A stretch of 34,713 nucleotides of DNA, from assembly GCA_910577095.1 (NCBI GenBank), contig CAJTLY010000013.1:1-34713 (forward strand), written 5' to 3'. Source of the stretch: an uncultured Alphaproteobacteria bacterium (GTDB lineage Bacteria; Pseudomonadota; Alphaproteobacteria; RF32; CAG-239). Below are positions 7,678 through 14,976 of the stretch, in pieces (positions within the stretch are counted from its first letter, which is position 1; each line of letters opens with the position of its first letter). The notes beneath the pieces are model-generated. The model did no database searches. It saw only the letters and a list, made by a program, of their open reading frames with translations, and had not been told where the DNA came from. The position numbers and the translations under genes were made by a program.

Positions 7678-7796
7678 TTTTTAGGTTAATTATTAATATC
7701 CGTCTCTTTTCTGTGCCAAATGAAATGAGGATATGTAGTTAACTGACAAAATGTCTGTATTTTTAGGTTGACTGCCTGTTCGATTTCTGTGCCAAA
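7678..7796. repeat. Short split direct repeat
   Basis: TTTTTAGGTT followed 20 to 14 nt later by TTTCTGTGCCAAA occurs twice (7678-7720 and 7760-7796). GTTAAC boxes at about 7738 and 7811 lie nearby. It is directly upstream of the small membrane protein gene and may be part of its control region. Confidence 0.45.
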
Positions 7797-7847
7797 AGAT
7801 AACAGAACACAGTTAACCTTTTTTTGAAAAATTTTAAAATCCAATAT

Positions 7848-8081
7848 ATGGAATGGGATATTGTGTTTTCACTGCTTGGCGGGCTTTGGTCTGTTGTGTG
7901 GTGGATTGTAATCGTCATTGTTAACGCGGTGGCGATCATCAATTTCTTGTCTGCGGGAAAGATGACCAATTTTTTCTTGTACGTGCTTGCGTTGGTTGTT
8001 TATGCCAATGTCAGCGGCGGATGGGCAGTTGTGGTTTGGATCATACTCTTTTTGATGTGGTGCAAATCATTTGCCGACTGA
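7848..8081 (+). CDS. Small hydrophobic membrane protein, 77 aa
   Basis: Very hydrophobic short protein with two to three predicted membrane segments: about 5-32 (rich in V, I and W), 38-53 and 56-72, ending in a short soluble tail. No family recognised. The ATG at 7848 is preferred; an in-frame TTG at 7824 would add eight residues. Neither has a Shine-Dalgarno. A clear terminator follows its stop by 14 nt, which supports it as a genuine transcription unit. It could be a small stress or envelope protein, or a toxin-like peptide; the sequence does not decide. Confidence 0.6.
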   Translation: MEWDIVFSLLGGLWSVVWWIVIVIVNAVAIINFLSAGKMTNFFLYVLALVVYANVSGGWAVVVWIILFLMWCKSFAD

Positions 8082-8095
8082 GAAAGAAAAGACCG

Positions 8096-8130
8096 AAAGG
8101 AAATTGCTTTAGAAGCAGTTTCCTTTTTTT
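8096..8130 (+). terminator. Terminator of the small membrane protein gene
   Basis: A 13-bp stem (8096-8108 with 8114-8126, one G-U pair), a 5-nt loop and a run of Ts. Confidence 0.85.
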
Positions 8131-8176
8131 TATGTCCAAATTTGCGGCTTTAGTCTTGTCGCGGGGCGCAAAATGT

Positions 8177-8241
8177 GCCGGTTGAACGTGACGAGCGTAG
8201 GGCGCGCGGTTGTTCTCCGGCGCGGAAAACGTATAACCGGC
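8177..8241. other. Compact GC-rich structured spacer, possible ncRNA
   Basis: GCCGGTTGAACGT (8177-8189) pairs with ACGTATAACCGGC (8229-8241) over 11 of 13 positions. An inner GCGCGCGG/CCGGCGCG hairpin lies around 8202-8224. A second hairpin (7 bp, loop GAAC) lies at 8285-8302. The segment sits between two terminators and holds no credible reading frame. Confidence 0.4.
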
Positions 8242-8317
8242 GCGGCCATAACGGCAGCCTGAAAAAACGGTTTTTGCGATATTTCCGGTTTGAACAAGCC
8301 GGCATCAGATATAAGAA

Positions 8318-8341
8318 AACCCCCGTGATGGAACGGGGGTT
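8318..8341 (-). terminator. Terminator of the gap-pgk unit
   Basis: A 9-bp stem (8318-8326 with 8333-8341) containing five C-G pairs and a 6-nt loop; the minus strand continues into TTTTCTT. It is 24 nt past the pgk stop. Confidence 0.8.
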
Positions 8342-8364
8342 CGTTTAGTTGTGTATTTACTGGT

Positions 8365-9576
8365 TTATTTTTTCAAAACGACGACACCCGGCAGCTCTTT
8401 ACCTTCCATCCATTCGAGGAAAGCGCCGCCAGCGGTCGAGATGTATGAAAACTTGTCGGCCACGCCGGCATTTTCCAGTGCCGAAACGGTGTCGCCGCCG
8501 CCGGCAACACTCATCAGTCTGCCGGCCTGGGTGAGTTCGGCCGCATGTTCGGCCACTTTGTTGGTGGCGTTGTCAAACGGTTTCATCTCAAACACGCCGA
8601 GAGGTCCGTTCCAAACCAGGGTTTTGGACTCGTCCAGTTTGGCGTTGATCTGAGCGATCGTCTTTTCTCCGACGTCCAGCAGGCTCCAGCCTTCGGCCGG
8701 GATATGTTCAAGATCAACCGTTTTGTGTTCGGCGTTGGGTTTGAATTCTTTGGAAATCACAACGTCCAACGGCAGAATAATCTCGCAATTGTTGGCTTTG
8801 GCGGCGGCCATGATTTCTTTGGCCGTATCCAGCATATCCGTTTGGACCAGCGAGTTGTGTTCGTTAACGGTATCAATGCCGCTCGCTTTCATGAAAGTGT
8901 GTGCCATACCGCCCGAAATAACCAGCTTATCGACTTTTTTAACCAGATTGTTGAGCAGGTCGAGCTTGGTCGATACCTTGGAACCGCCGACAATTGCCAT
9001 CAACGGGCGTTCGGGGTCGGACAAGGCGCCGTCCAGGGCTTTGACTTCTTCTTCCATTAAACGTCCCATTGCGGCCGGTTTCTGCTTAACTGCGGCAACC
9101 ATCGAAGCATGGGCGCGGTGAGCAGTTGAGAAAGCGTCGGAAACGTAGATGTCGGCCGGTGCGGTCAGCTGTTCGGCAAAGGCTTCGTCGCCTTTTTTCT
9201 CTTCGTTGTAAAAACGCAGGTTTTCCAACAGCAGAACTTCGTCATTGTTCATCGCTTTGACGGCGGCATTAACCTTTTCGCCGATGCAGTCGTCGACAAA
9301 GACAACCTTTTTGCCAAGAGCCTTTTCAAGGTCGCCGACAACATGGGACAGCGAATTTTTGACGTCGCCTTTGCCTTCCGGACGTCCGAAGTGGCTGATG
9401 ACCACAACTTTGGCGCCTTTTTCCATCAGTTCGCGGATCGTCGGTACCGTGCGGTCAATGCGGGCGGTGTTGGTAACGTGAAAATTTTCGTCCATCGGAA
9501 CGTTCAAATCGGCGCGCAGCATGACAACTTTGCCGTGCAAGTCGCCAAGATCGTTTATCGTTTTATATTCGGTCAT
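8365..9576 (-). CDS. pgk: Phosphoglycerate kinase
   Basis: Transfers the acyl phosphate of 1,3-bisphosphoglycerate to ADP, the first ATP-yielding step of glycolysis. At 403 aa it is a complete two-domain kinase: N-terminal substrate domain with RADLNVP near residue 21 and HFGRPEG, hinge region, then the nucleotide domain with GGSKVSTK, NGPLGVFE and GGGDTVSAL. It closes with the STAGGAFLEWMEG segment. The start MTEYKTIND is chosen because AAGGAAA lies just upstream; the longer frame runs into the gap-pgk hairpin. It is downstream of gap on the same strand, 94 nt apart, separated by a terminator-like hairpin. Confidence 0.98.
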   Translation of the reverse strand: MTEYKTINDLGDLHGKVVMLRADLNVPMDENFHVTNTARIDRTVPTIRELMEKGAKVVVISHFGRPEGKGDVKNSLSHVVGDLEKALGKKVVFVDDCIGEKVNAAVKAMNNDEVLLLENLRFYNEEKKGDEAFAEQLTAPADIYVSDAFSTAHRAHASMVAAVKQKPAAMGRLMEEEVKALDGALSDPERPLMAIVGGSKVSTKLDLLNNLVKKVDKLVISGGMAHTFMKASGIDTVNEHNSLVQTDMLDTAKEIMAAAKANNCEIILPLDVVISKEFKPNAEHKTVDLEHIPAEGWSLLDVGEKTIAQINAKLDESKTLVWNGPLGVFEMKPFDNATNKVAEHAAELTQAGRLMSVAGGGDTVSALENAGVADKFSYISTAGGAFLEWMEGKELPGVVVLKK

Positions 9577-9600
9577 AGAATTTCCTTTTGTCTTTTCAAT

Positions 9601-9661
9601 AAAAAAATCCCCGTGCTTAACCGTGCCGTTCAGAAAGCGGAGCAGGTTAGAAACACGGGGA
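9601..9661 (-). terminator. Terminator-like hairpin between gap and pgk
   Basis: Read on the minus strand, an 8-bp stem (9654-9661 with 9608-9615) encloses a second pairing GGTTAG/CTTAACC-type arm and a small CCG/CGG hairpin. It is followed at once by seven Ts (9601-9607 on the plus strand are A). It begins about 10 nt after the gap stop. It should reduce readthrough into pgk or protect the gap mRNA 3' end. Confidence 0.75.
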
Positions 9662-9670
9662 ACATCGGTT

Positions 9671-10678
9671 TTAACCGTTAACTTTGGCCATGTGGGCAAT
9701 CAGGTCGAGAACCTTGTTGGAATAGCCCCATTCGTTGTCGTACCAGCTGACGACTTTGACAAAAGTCGGAGTCAACTGAATGCCGGCTTTGGCGTCAAAG
9801 ATTGAGGTACGGGCATCGCCGAGGAAGTCGGAAGAAACAACGGCGTCTTCGGTGTAACCGAGAATACCTTTGAGTTCGCCTTCGGAAGCAGCCTTCATGG
9901 CTTTGCAGATGTCTTCGTAGGTGGTTCCGTTTTTGAGGTTAACCGTCAGGTCAACAACCGAAACGTCCAACGTCGGGACGCGGAACGACATACCGGTCAG
10001 TTTGCCGTTCAAAGACGGAATAACTTTGCCGACCGCTTTGGCGGCACCGGTAGAAGAGGGAATAATATTGCCGGCGGCGGCACGTCCGCCTCTCCAGTCC
10101 TTAACCGACGGACCGTCAACGGTCTTTTGGGTCGCGGTGGTGGCGTGAACCGTGGTCATCAAACCGTCTTCAATGCCGAAAGCGTCGTTCAAGACTTTGG
10201 CGATCGGGGCCAGACAGTTGGTGGTGCAGGAGGCGTTGGATACAAACTGAGTTCCTTTAACGTAAGAATCGGTGTTGACGCCGCAAACGAACATCGGGGT
10301 GTCGTCTTTGCTCGGTGCGGACATGACAACATATTTGGCGCCGGCTTCGATATGACCCTGAGCTTTTTCTTTGGTGAGGAACAAACCGGTCGATTCAACA
10401 ACGTAATCGGCGCCGATTTCGCCCCATTTGAGGTCTGCCGGGTTCTTTTCTGCCGTAACGCGGATGGCTTTGCCGTTTACAACCAGTTTGCCGTCTTTGA
10501 CTTCGACGGTTCCGTCAAATTTGCCGTGCATGGTGTCGTAGCGGAGCATATAAGCCATATATTCAACATCAATCAGGTCGTTGATGCCGACGACTTCGAT
10601 ATCGTCTCTTTTTTGAGCGGCACGAAAAACCAAACGGCCAATACGTCCAAATCCGTTAATACCGACGCGAATTGTCAT
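9671..10678 (-). CDS. gap: Glyceraldehyde-3-phosphate dehydrogenase, type I
   Basis: Oxidises and phosphorylates glyceraldehyde-3-phosphate with NAD+. 335 aa, full length. The Rossmann start GINGFGRIGR (7-16) binds the dinucleotide, and N33-D34 fits NAD preference. Catalytic C151 in SNASCTTNCLAP and H178 in TTVHATTATQ are present. The C-terminus has the usual SWYDNEWGYSNKVLDL. An AGGAAGGAT ribosome binding site lies upstream of the ATG at 10678; a longer in-frame start adds 21 residues of leader sequence and is rejected. It is the first gene of the gap-pgk unit and should be the more strongly expressed, given the hairpin after it. Confidence 0.98.
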   Translation of the reverse strand: MTIRVGINGFGRIGRLVFRAAQKRDDIEVVGINDLIDVEYMAYMLRYDTMHGKFDGTVEVKDGKLVVNGKAIRVTAEKNPADLKWGEIGADYVVESTGLFLTKEKAQGHIEAGAKYVVMSAPSKDDTPMFVCGVNTDSYVKGTQFVSNASCTTNCLAPIAKVLNDAFGIEDGLMTTVHATTATQKTVDGPSVKDWRGGRAAAGNIIPSSTGAAKAVGKVIPSLNGKLTGMSFRVPTLDVSVVDLTVNLKNGTTYEDICKAMKAASEGELKGILGYTEDAVVSSDFLGDARTSIFDAKAGIQLTPTFVKVVSWYDNEWGYSNKVLDLIAHMAKVNG

Positions 10679-10746
10679 ATTATTATCCTTCCTTGTAAAA
10701 TTTAGTATGCGGAATGCCCCGCACAGGCATGAATTTTTCAAGCCTA

Positions 10747-10774
10747 ATGTATCACCGATTGAGTTTTTTTCAAG
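10747..10774 (-). promoter_or_regulatory. Candidate promoter of gap
   Basis: On the minus strand TTGAAA (10769-10774) and TACATT (10747-10752) are separated by 16 nt. This gives a leader of about 65 nt before the gap ATG. Confidence 0.35.
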
Positions 10775-10806
10775 ATTTTTTTATGTTTGTCCGAGTTTGT
10801 TTTTTA

Positions 10807-10835
10807 TTGACAAAAAACTAATAAAGGAGCATTAT
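10807..10835 (+). promoter_or_regulatory. Candidate sigma-70 promoter of the exported protein gene
   Basis: Perfect TTGACA (10807-10812), a 17-nt spacer and CATTAT (4 of 6). The start of the downstream gene is 38 nt further on. Confidence 0.5.
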
Positions 10836-10873
10836 TGAATAAACTATAAATTATTAATTTTAAATATATTGTT

Positions 10874-11335
10874 ATGAAAAGAATGTTTTTCCTTCTCGTG
10901 AGTGTGATCATGGTCGCCGGTGCATACGCTGAAACAAAAGCTGTAGATTCGGTTACCGTGAACGGTATAAACCTGGTGATAAACGACGCAACGACCGTTT
11001 TCGAAACGGACATGTCGGAAATCAAGTCTGCCAAGACGGTTGCCGCCTACAAGGTAACTTTCGTCAGCAGCGGCGTCGCTTCGGACTGGGCATTTATTAC
11101 CAAAGGCGCAGACGGGGCATATTACCTTTCTTACGAAAGTGTAAAGCTCAGAATCTCCGGTACCGACATTTCGCCCGTATCTCAGGCCGAATATGATAAG
11201 GTGGAGATGGATCTTGACGTAAGCGAAGAAACATTCGCTTCGGTTGCAAGTCCGATGGGAAAGGCGAAGTACAAGTATGTGTGGGGGTTTGACGACAAGC
11301 ACGAAACCTACATCATTGTTTACTGTCGTCCGTAA
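10874..11335 (+). CDS. Exported protein of unknown function, 153 aa
   Basis: The N-terminus MKRMFFLLVSVIMVAGAYA-E is a textbook signal peptide cleaved near residue 19. The mature part is acidic and beta-rich (VDSVTVNGINLVIND, YYLSYESVKLRISG), with no recognised domain and a single cysteine near the end. It is probably periplasmic. No Shine-Dalgarno precedes the ATG; the leader is almost pure A/T (10836-10873), unlike most neighbours. It has its own promoter and terminator and is flanked by unrelated genes, so it may be an acquired single-gene cassette. The lack of a ribosome binding site and the sequence style are reminiscent of Bacteroidetes genes, which is only a suggestion. Confidence 0.75.
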   Translation: MKRMFFLLVSVIMVAGAYAETKAVDSVTVNGINLVINDATTVFETDMSEIKSAKTVAAYKVTFVSSGVASDWAFITKGADGAYYLSYESVKLRISGTDISPVSQAEYDKVEMDLDVSEETFASVASPMGKAKYKYVWGFDDKHETYIIVYCRP

Positions 11336-11352
11336 ACGTTCCAAAAACTAAG

Positions 11353-11387
11353 AAAAAAGGCGGCATCTCAGGATGTCGCCTTTTTTG
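11353..11387. terminator. Bidirectional terminator
   Basis: An 11-bp stem (11357-11367 with 11372-11382, one G-U), loop TCAG, A6 before and T6 after. It lies between convergent genes and can serve both the exported protein gene and the nitroreductase gene. Confidence 0.85.
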
Positions 11388-11425
11388 TGTCGGCTCTTGT
11401 ATTTAATGCGGCTTTTTAGTAAAAA

Positions 11426-11959
11426 CTACCATTTTCCCCAGTGGATTTTATCGGGGTTGTAACGGTCTTCGGGCTGTTTGGGCGTTTCGGCCGGATAACC
11501 CATCGGTACAATCGCGAACGGTCGGATGTTGTCGGGGAGATTGAGGTGTTCTTTGAGTGCGTCAACCACTTTCTGCATCGGGGCGGCGCCGCAATAGCAG
11601 CTGCCGATGCCTTTGGCCCAGGCGGCCAACATCAGGTTTTCGGTCGCAATCGCGCAGTCGACGTCGATAAAACTCCATTTTTCGTCATCTTTGTTGCGGT
11701 TGAACGACTTGTCGATGTCGCCGCAGACAAAAACCACGCAGGCGGCGTCTTTGGCAAAAGAAGTCCAGCGCTGAATGTGACGCAGGTTAGCCAAAATTTC
11801 GCGGTCGTCCACCACCAAAAACTCCCACGGCTGGCGATTGTGGGCGGTCGGCGAGTATTGGGCGGCTTTGATGATTTCCCGAATAGTGTCCTTGTCAATC
11901 GGTTTGTCCTGATATTTGCGAACCGAACGGCGGGTCAAAAGCCCTTCCATTAAATCCAT
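11426..11959 (-). CDS. Nitroreductase-family FMN flavoprotein
   Basis: A 177-aa member of the NfsB/FRP-type nitroreductase fold. FMN-binding signatures are visible: RRSVRKY (10-16), SPTAHNRQPWEFLVV (36-50), KGIGSCYCGA in the middle and PFAIVPMGYPAE near the end. Such enzymes reduce nitro compounds, quinones or flavins with NAD(P)H; the true substrate cannot be read from the sequence. It works as a homodimer in the cytoplasm in known members. AGGAG lies 6-7 nt before the ATG. The gene upstream on the same strand ends 17 nt away, so the two are probably cotranscribed. Confidence 0.92.
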   Translation of the reverse strand: MDLMEGLLTRRSVRKYQDKPIDKDTIREIIKAAQYSPTAHNRQPWEFLVVDDREILANLRHIQRWTSFAKDAACVVFVCGDIDKSFNRNKDDEKWSFIDVDCAIATENLMLAAWAKGIGSCYCGAAPMQKVVDALKEHLNLPDNIRPFAIVPMGYPAETPKQPEDRYNPDKIHWGKW

Positions 11960-11976
11960 GTTTTTTCTCCTGAAGT

Positions 11977-12597
11977 TTAATTTTGTGTTTGCGGTTGTGC
12001 CATCCGCGGCAAAACCGTGTTTTCAATAATAAAAGCGATTGAACGGTTGACCATTTTGTCGGTATTTTTGACCGTTGCAACCAAATTTTCGATGTTTTGT
12101 TCCTGTTGCAGGCGTTTGGCCAGTTTGAGATAGAGTGCGGACAGATCGCTGAGGGAATCGATCAGTTCCGCCAGATAGGCAGGAATTTTCAAGTCACTCC
12201 GTCCGCCCCAAAAGCCCTCAATATACCCTTGTTCCAGAGTTTCGGCGCGTCTGAGGCACAGCTCGGCCCAGTCGTCGCGGGAATTTTCCGCTCCCCGGGC
12301 AGGAAGGCAGACGGCGTTCTGCCGCACCAGATTGAAGATATGGTCCCACAAGCCCATAAAAAATTTGAAAAACAATTCGGCTTCCTGTTTGGTCTGCAGC
12401 CGGGGTTCCTGGTTTTGCGGCCACAAAGAAGAGATGACGTCGGAAGGGCGCAGTTCAAGGTTGGGACTGCATATAGCGCCGGCAAAACGCATTTTGACGG
12501 TGTCGAGCGGCAGCGGACAAAGATAGTGTTGCAACATTTTTTGCATTTTGTCGTCGCCGATGTATTCATTTTGACTTTGCATTTTTAACTTCTTCAT
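11977..12597 (-). CDS. Possible UPF0149 (YecA/YgfB-like) protein
   Basis: A 206-aa, helix-rich, cytoplasmic-looking protein. The arrangement RFAGAICSPN...EAELFFKFFMGLWDHI...RAETLEQGYIEGFWGG resembles the UPF0149 layout: two-helix unit with acidic EAE, then a GF(L/W)xG turn. The match is by eye only and weak. There is no C-terminal SEC-type zinc motif. Start choice is uncertain: the first ATG has no Shine-Dalgarno, and the ATG at 12582 has a GAAG upstream. It precedes the nitroreductase by 17 nt on the same strand and is divergent from the lipoprotein-argS pair. Confidence 0.55.
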   Translation of the reverse strand: MKKLKMQSQNEYIGDDKMQKMLQHYLCPLPLDTVKMRFAGAICSPNLELRPSDVISSLWPQNQEPRLQTKQEAELFFKFFMGLWDHIFNLVRQNAVCLPARGAENSRDDWAELCLRRAETLEQGYIEGFWGGRSDLKIPAYLAELIDSLSDLSALYLKLAKRLQQEQNIENLVATVKNTDKMVNRSIAFIIENTVLPRMAQPQTQN

Positions 12598-12646
12598 ATA
12601 TAAATTAAATTTCGATGCTGTCCCTAATGTAATGGAGATTTAAAAA

Positions 12647-12976
12647 TTGTCTAGGATAAAATTGCCGATATGTGCCCTGATGCTGATTGTGACGGCCGGA
12701 TGCTCGTGGGTGCAGCCGTTTGTCGACCGGCGGCGCAATGCCGGCGCGCCTGCAGAGCGTTTATATGTCGGGATGTCAAAGCCCGACCGTCCGGTTATCT
12801 GTTACAACGGATGGGTAAGCGATTTTGACGAACTGCAGAAAATGGCGGACCGGGAATGTGTCCGGCAAGAGGCCGGCGATTATGCCGAGCCGGAAAAGCA
12901 GTCGTTTTTTACCTGCCGGATTCTGACCCCGGCGGCGTATCAATTTAAATGTGTTAAAAAAAGCGGAAAGAACTGA
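12647..12976 (+). CDS. Small lipoprotein, TTG start, upstream of argS
   Basis: The 109-aa product has a lipoprotein signal: basic start SRIK, hydrophobic core and lipobox VTAGC with the lipidated Cys at about 19. The mature part is short, charged and has four more cysteines, probably periplasmic and disulphide-bonded. The TTG start is supported by GGAG at 12634-12637, 9 nt upstream; the only nearby ATG would delete most of the signal peptide. Its stop is 3 nt before argS, so the two are translationally close. I recognise no domain; a relation to argS function is not implied. Confidence 0.75.
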   Translation: MSRIKLPICALMLIVTAGCSWVQPFVDRRRNAGAPAERLYVGMSKPDRPVICYNGWVSDFDELQKMADRECVRQEAGDYAEPEKQSFFTCRILTPAAYQFKCVKKSGKN

Positions 12977-12979
12977 TCA

Positions 12980-14710
12980 ATGAGCTATGTGTTGGATGAA
13001 ATCATCAATCAAAAACTGGTAAAAATATTTAATGAACTGCAGCTGGACGAACGCTATGCGGCGGCAAAGGCTTCCGATCGTCCCGATCTGAGCGATTTTC
13101 AGTGTAACGGCGCGCTGGCGCTCGCCAAGATCGAGAAGAAAAACCCGCGCCAGATTGCGGAAACGATTGCCGAAAAACTGCGCGAAGATTCTGATTTTTC
13201 CAAAGTTTCGGTGGACGGTCCGGGGTTTTTGAATCTTTCTCTCAACGATGTTTTTTTGGCTGGTGTTTTGGATCAGATGAGAGCCGACGGGCGTTTCGGC
13301 TGTGCCAAAGTCAATCAACCGAAAACGGTGGTGTTGGATTACGGCGGTCCGAACGTGGCCAAGGAAATGCACGTCGGGCATTTGCGTTCGGGCGTGATCG
13401 GCGAATCGATGCGGCGAATCGAAGAATTTGTCGGTAACAAACCGATTTCCGACGTTCACTTCGGGGACTGGGGAACGCCGATCGGCATGATTTTGGCTGA
13501 AGTGATCGCTGCCGACGGCAGTCTGGACCAAATGGAAACTTACGATATTGCACAGATTACGCGTTTTTACAAGCAAGCCAACCTGCGTTGCAAAGAAGAC
13601 GAAGCGGCCAAAGAAAATGCCCGCGTGATTACCGCTAAGTTCCAGGACGGCGACCCGGCGTATCGCAAGGCATGGCAGCACATCCGCAAAGTGTCGGTGG
13701 ACGCGGTGAAGGAAAATTACCGCGAACTCGGTGTTCATTTCGATTTGTGGCTGGGCGAGAGCGACGCCCACGAGGTTTGCTTTGAAGTTAAAAAAATTGC
13801 CGAGCAGAAGGGTGTGTTGGAGTACGATGGCGGCGCTTATATCATCCGGCTGGATGAAGAAAACAAGCCCAAGCCGCCGGTCATTATCGAAAAATCGGAC
13901 GGCGGTTTCACTTATCAGGCAACCGACATTGCCACCATTAAGATGCGGGTAGATGATCTGAAAGCCGACGAAATCATTTATTTTGTCGACAAACGGCAGG
14001 CGTTGCATTTTGAGCAGGTGTTTGAGACTGTTGAAAAACTGGGTATCGCGCCCGGCGTTAAAATGCAGCACATCGGTTTCGGAACCGTTAACGGCGCCGA
14101 CGGCAAGCCTTTTAAAACACGCGACGGCGGCGTGATGAATTTGTGCGACATGATTAAAATGTCGAAGGACAAAGTCGCCGAATCGATGCCAGCTCCGGAT
14201 GAGAGCAAGGGAATTACCCGGGAATATATCGACAGCCTGGTTTCCAAGATTGCCGTTGGGGCGATCAAGTTTCAAGATCTGAAAAACAATATCGCTTCCG
14301 GGTACATTTTCGAGTTGGACGATTTTGCTAACTTTGACGGCAAGACCGGTCCCTATATTCAATATGCGGTGGCGCGAATCAATTCGATTATGCGTAAAAA
14401 TCAGGATCTGGCGCCGGGCGCGGTCATCATCACCAACCCCGAAGAACGCCAGTTGGCACTGAAGCTGACTCAGCTCAACAACATTGTTTTCCGTGCCGAA
14501 AGCGACAAAGAGCCGAGCATCATTTCCGATTACGCCTATAATCTGGCGCAGGTTTTCAGCAGTTTCTACAACACCTCGCCGATCATCGGTGCCGAAACGC
14601 CGCAAATTGCCGCTTCGCGTCTGGCACTGGCCAAATTAACCCGGGACGTTTTGGTTCAACTGCTGTATTTGTTGGGGATTGAAGCGCCTGAGGTGATGCT
14701 CAAAGCTTAA
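12980..14710 (+). CDS. argS: Arginyl-tRNA synthetase
   Basis: Class Ia synthetase that charges tRNA-Arg with arginine; it needs tRNA for arginine activation in known members. 576 aa, full length. The N-terminal additional domain (1 to about 105) is followed by GPNVAKEMHVGHLRS, carrying the HIGH-type HVGH signature. The ArgRS counterpart of KMSKS is KPFKTRDGG at about 375; a chance-looking KMSKDK follows later. The C-terminal helical anticodon-binding DALR domain spans about 460-576 and ends LLYLLGIEAPEVMLKA. The start has a weak GGAAAG site inside the end of the lipoprotein gene. Confidence 0.97.
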   Translation: MSYVLDEIINQKLVKIFNELQLDERYAAAKASDRPDLSDFQCNGALALAKIEKKNPRQIAETIAEKLREDSDFSKVSVDGPGFLNLSLNDVFLAGVLDQMRADGRFGCAKVNQPKTVVLDYGGPNVAKEMHVGHLRSGVIGESMRRIEEFVGNKPISDVHFGDWGTPIGMILAEVIAADGSLDQMETYDIAQITRFYKQANLRCKEDEAAKENARVITAKFQDGDPAYRKAWQHIRKVSVDAVKENYRELGVHFDLWLGESDAHEVCFEVKKIAEQKGVLEYDGGAYIIRLDEENKPKPPVIIEKSDGGFTYQATDIATIKMRVDDLKADEIIYFVDKRQALHFEQVFETVEKLGIAPGVKMQHIGFGTVNGADGKPFKTRDGGVMNLCDMIKMSKDKVAESMPAPDESKGITREYIDSLVSKIAVGAIKFQDLKNNIASGYIFELDDFANFDGKTGPYIQYAVARINSIMRKNQDLAPGAVIITNPEERQLALKLTQLNNIVFRAESDKEPSIISDYAYNLAQVFSSFYNTSPIIGAETPQIAASRLALAKLTRDVLVQLLYLLGIEAPEVMLKA

Positions 14711-14735
14711 AAGCCGTATAATCGACACCTGGAGC

Positions 14736-14803
14736 GGTTTGGTTCGGTCTCACAAAATTCATGTACTTCTGTGTACATTAAAATTTTGTTTGCCTTCCAA
14801 ACC
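14736..14803. other. Large multi-stem hairpin after argS
   Basis: Outer 7-bp pairing GGTTTGG/CCAAACC (14736-14742 with 14797-14803) encloses an 8-bp ACAAAATT/AATTTTGT stem (14752-14759 with 14782-14789) and an inner 6-bp ATGTAC/GTACAT stem. It may act as the argS transcript end or be an RNA element; there is no proper T tract. Confidence 0.5.
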
Positions 14804-14888
14804 ACTCTATCTGTCTCATTCTCCGGCTTTTACAAGTAAAAAATTCCTTAAATCTTATTGTCTGTCTCATAAAACAGGCTTTAAGCAT

Positions 14889-14919
14889 AAAAAATCCCCC
14901 TTCTCGTATCAGAAGGGGG
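14889..14919 (-). terminator. Terminator downstream of the MJ0042 gene and barrel relic
   Basis: A 9-bp stem (14896-14904 with 14911-14919), loop of 6 nt; on the minus strand it runs into six Ts. It lies 13 nt past the stop of the barrel fragment at 14932. Confidence 0.8.
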
Positions 14920-14931
14920 CTTTAACTTTCC

Positions 14932-14976
14932 TTACCAGCTGTAACTTAAGCCGACACCTGCGGAAGCGGAGTTATT
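14932..14976 (-). pseudogene. Relic of an outer-membrane beta-barrel C-terminus
   Basis: In a frame shifted against the MJ0042 gene, the minus strand encodes NNSASAGVGLSYSW followed by a stop. This is the final beta-strand with terminal aromatic residue typical of Gram-negative barrel proteins recognised by BamA. The barrel gene at 34216 ends ATAGGLGLGYSW, and 13 nt around the stop (TACCAGCTGTAAC on the plus strand) are identical in both places. Each is followed by a minus-strand terminator. Nothing of the rest of the barrel is visible; the fragment runs into the end of the MJ0042 gene. Best read as the remnant of a lost or recombined surface-protein gene. Confidence 0.55.

Noticed and set aside
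7148..7684. Long open frames on both strands of the pyrimidine-rich block
   Set aside because: Composition alone removes stop codons; the starts lack ribosome binding sites and the plus-strand frames cross a terminator-like hairpin.
12977..14605. A 542-residue open frame opposite argS
   Set aside because: Antisense shadow created by codon bias in argS.
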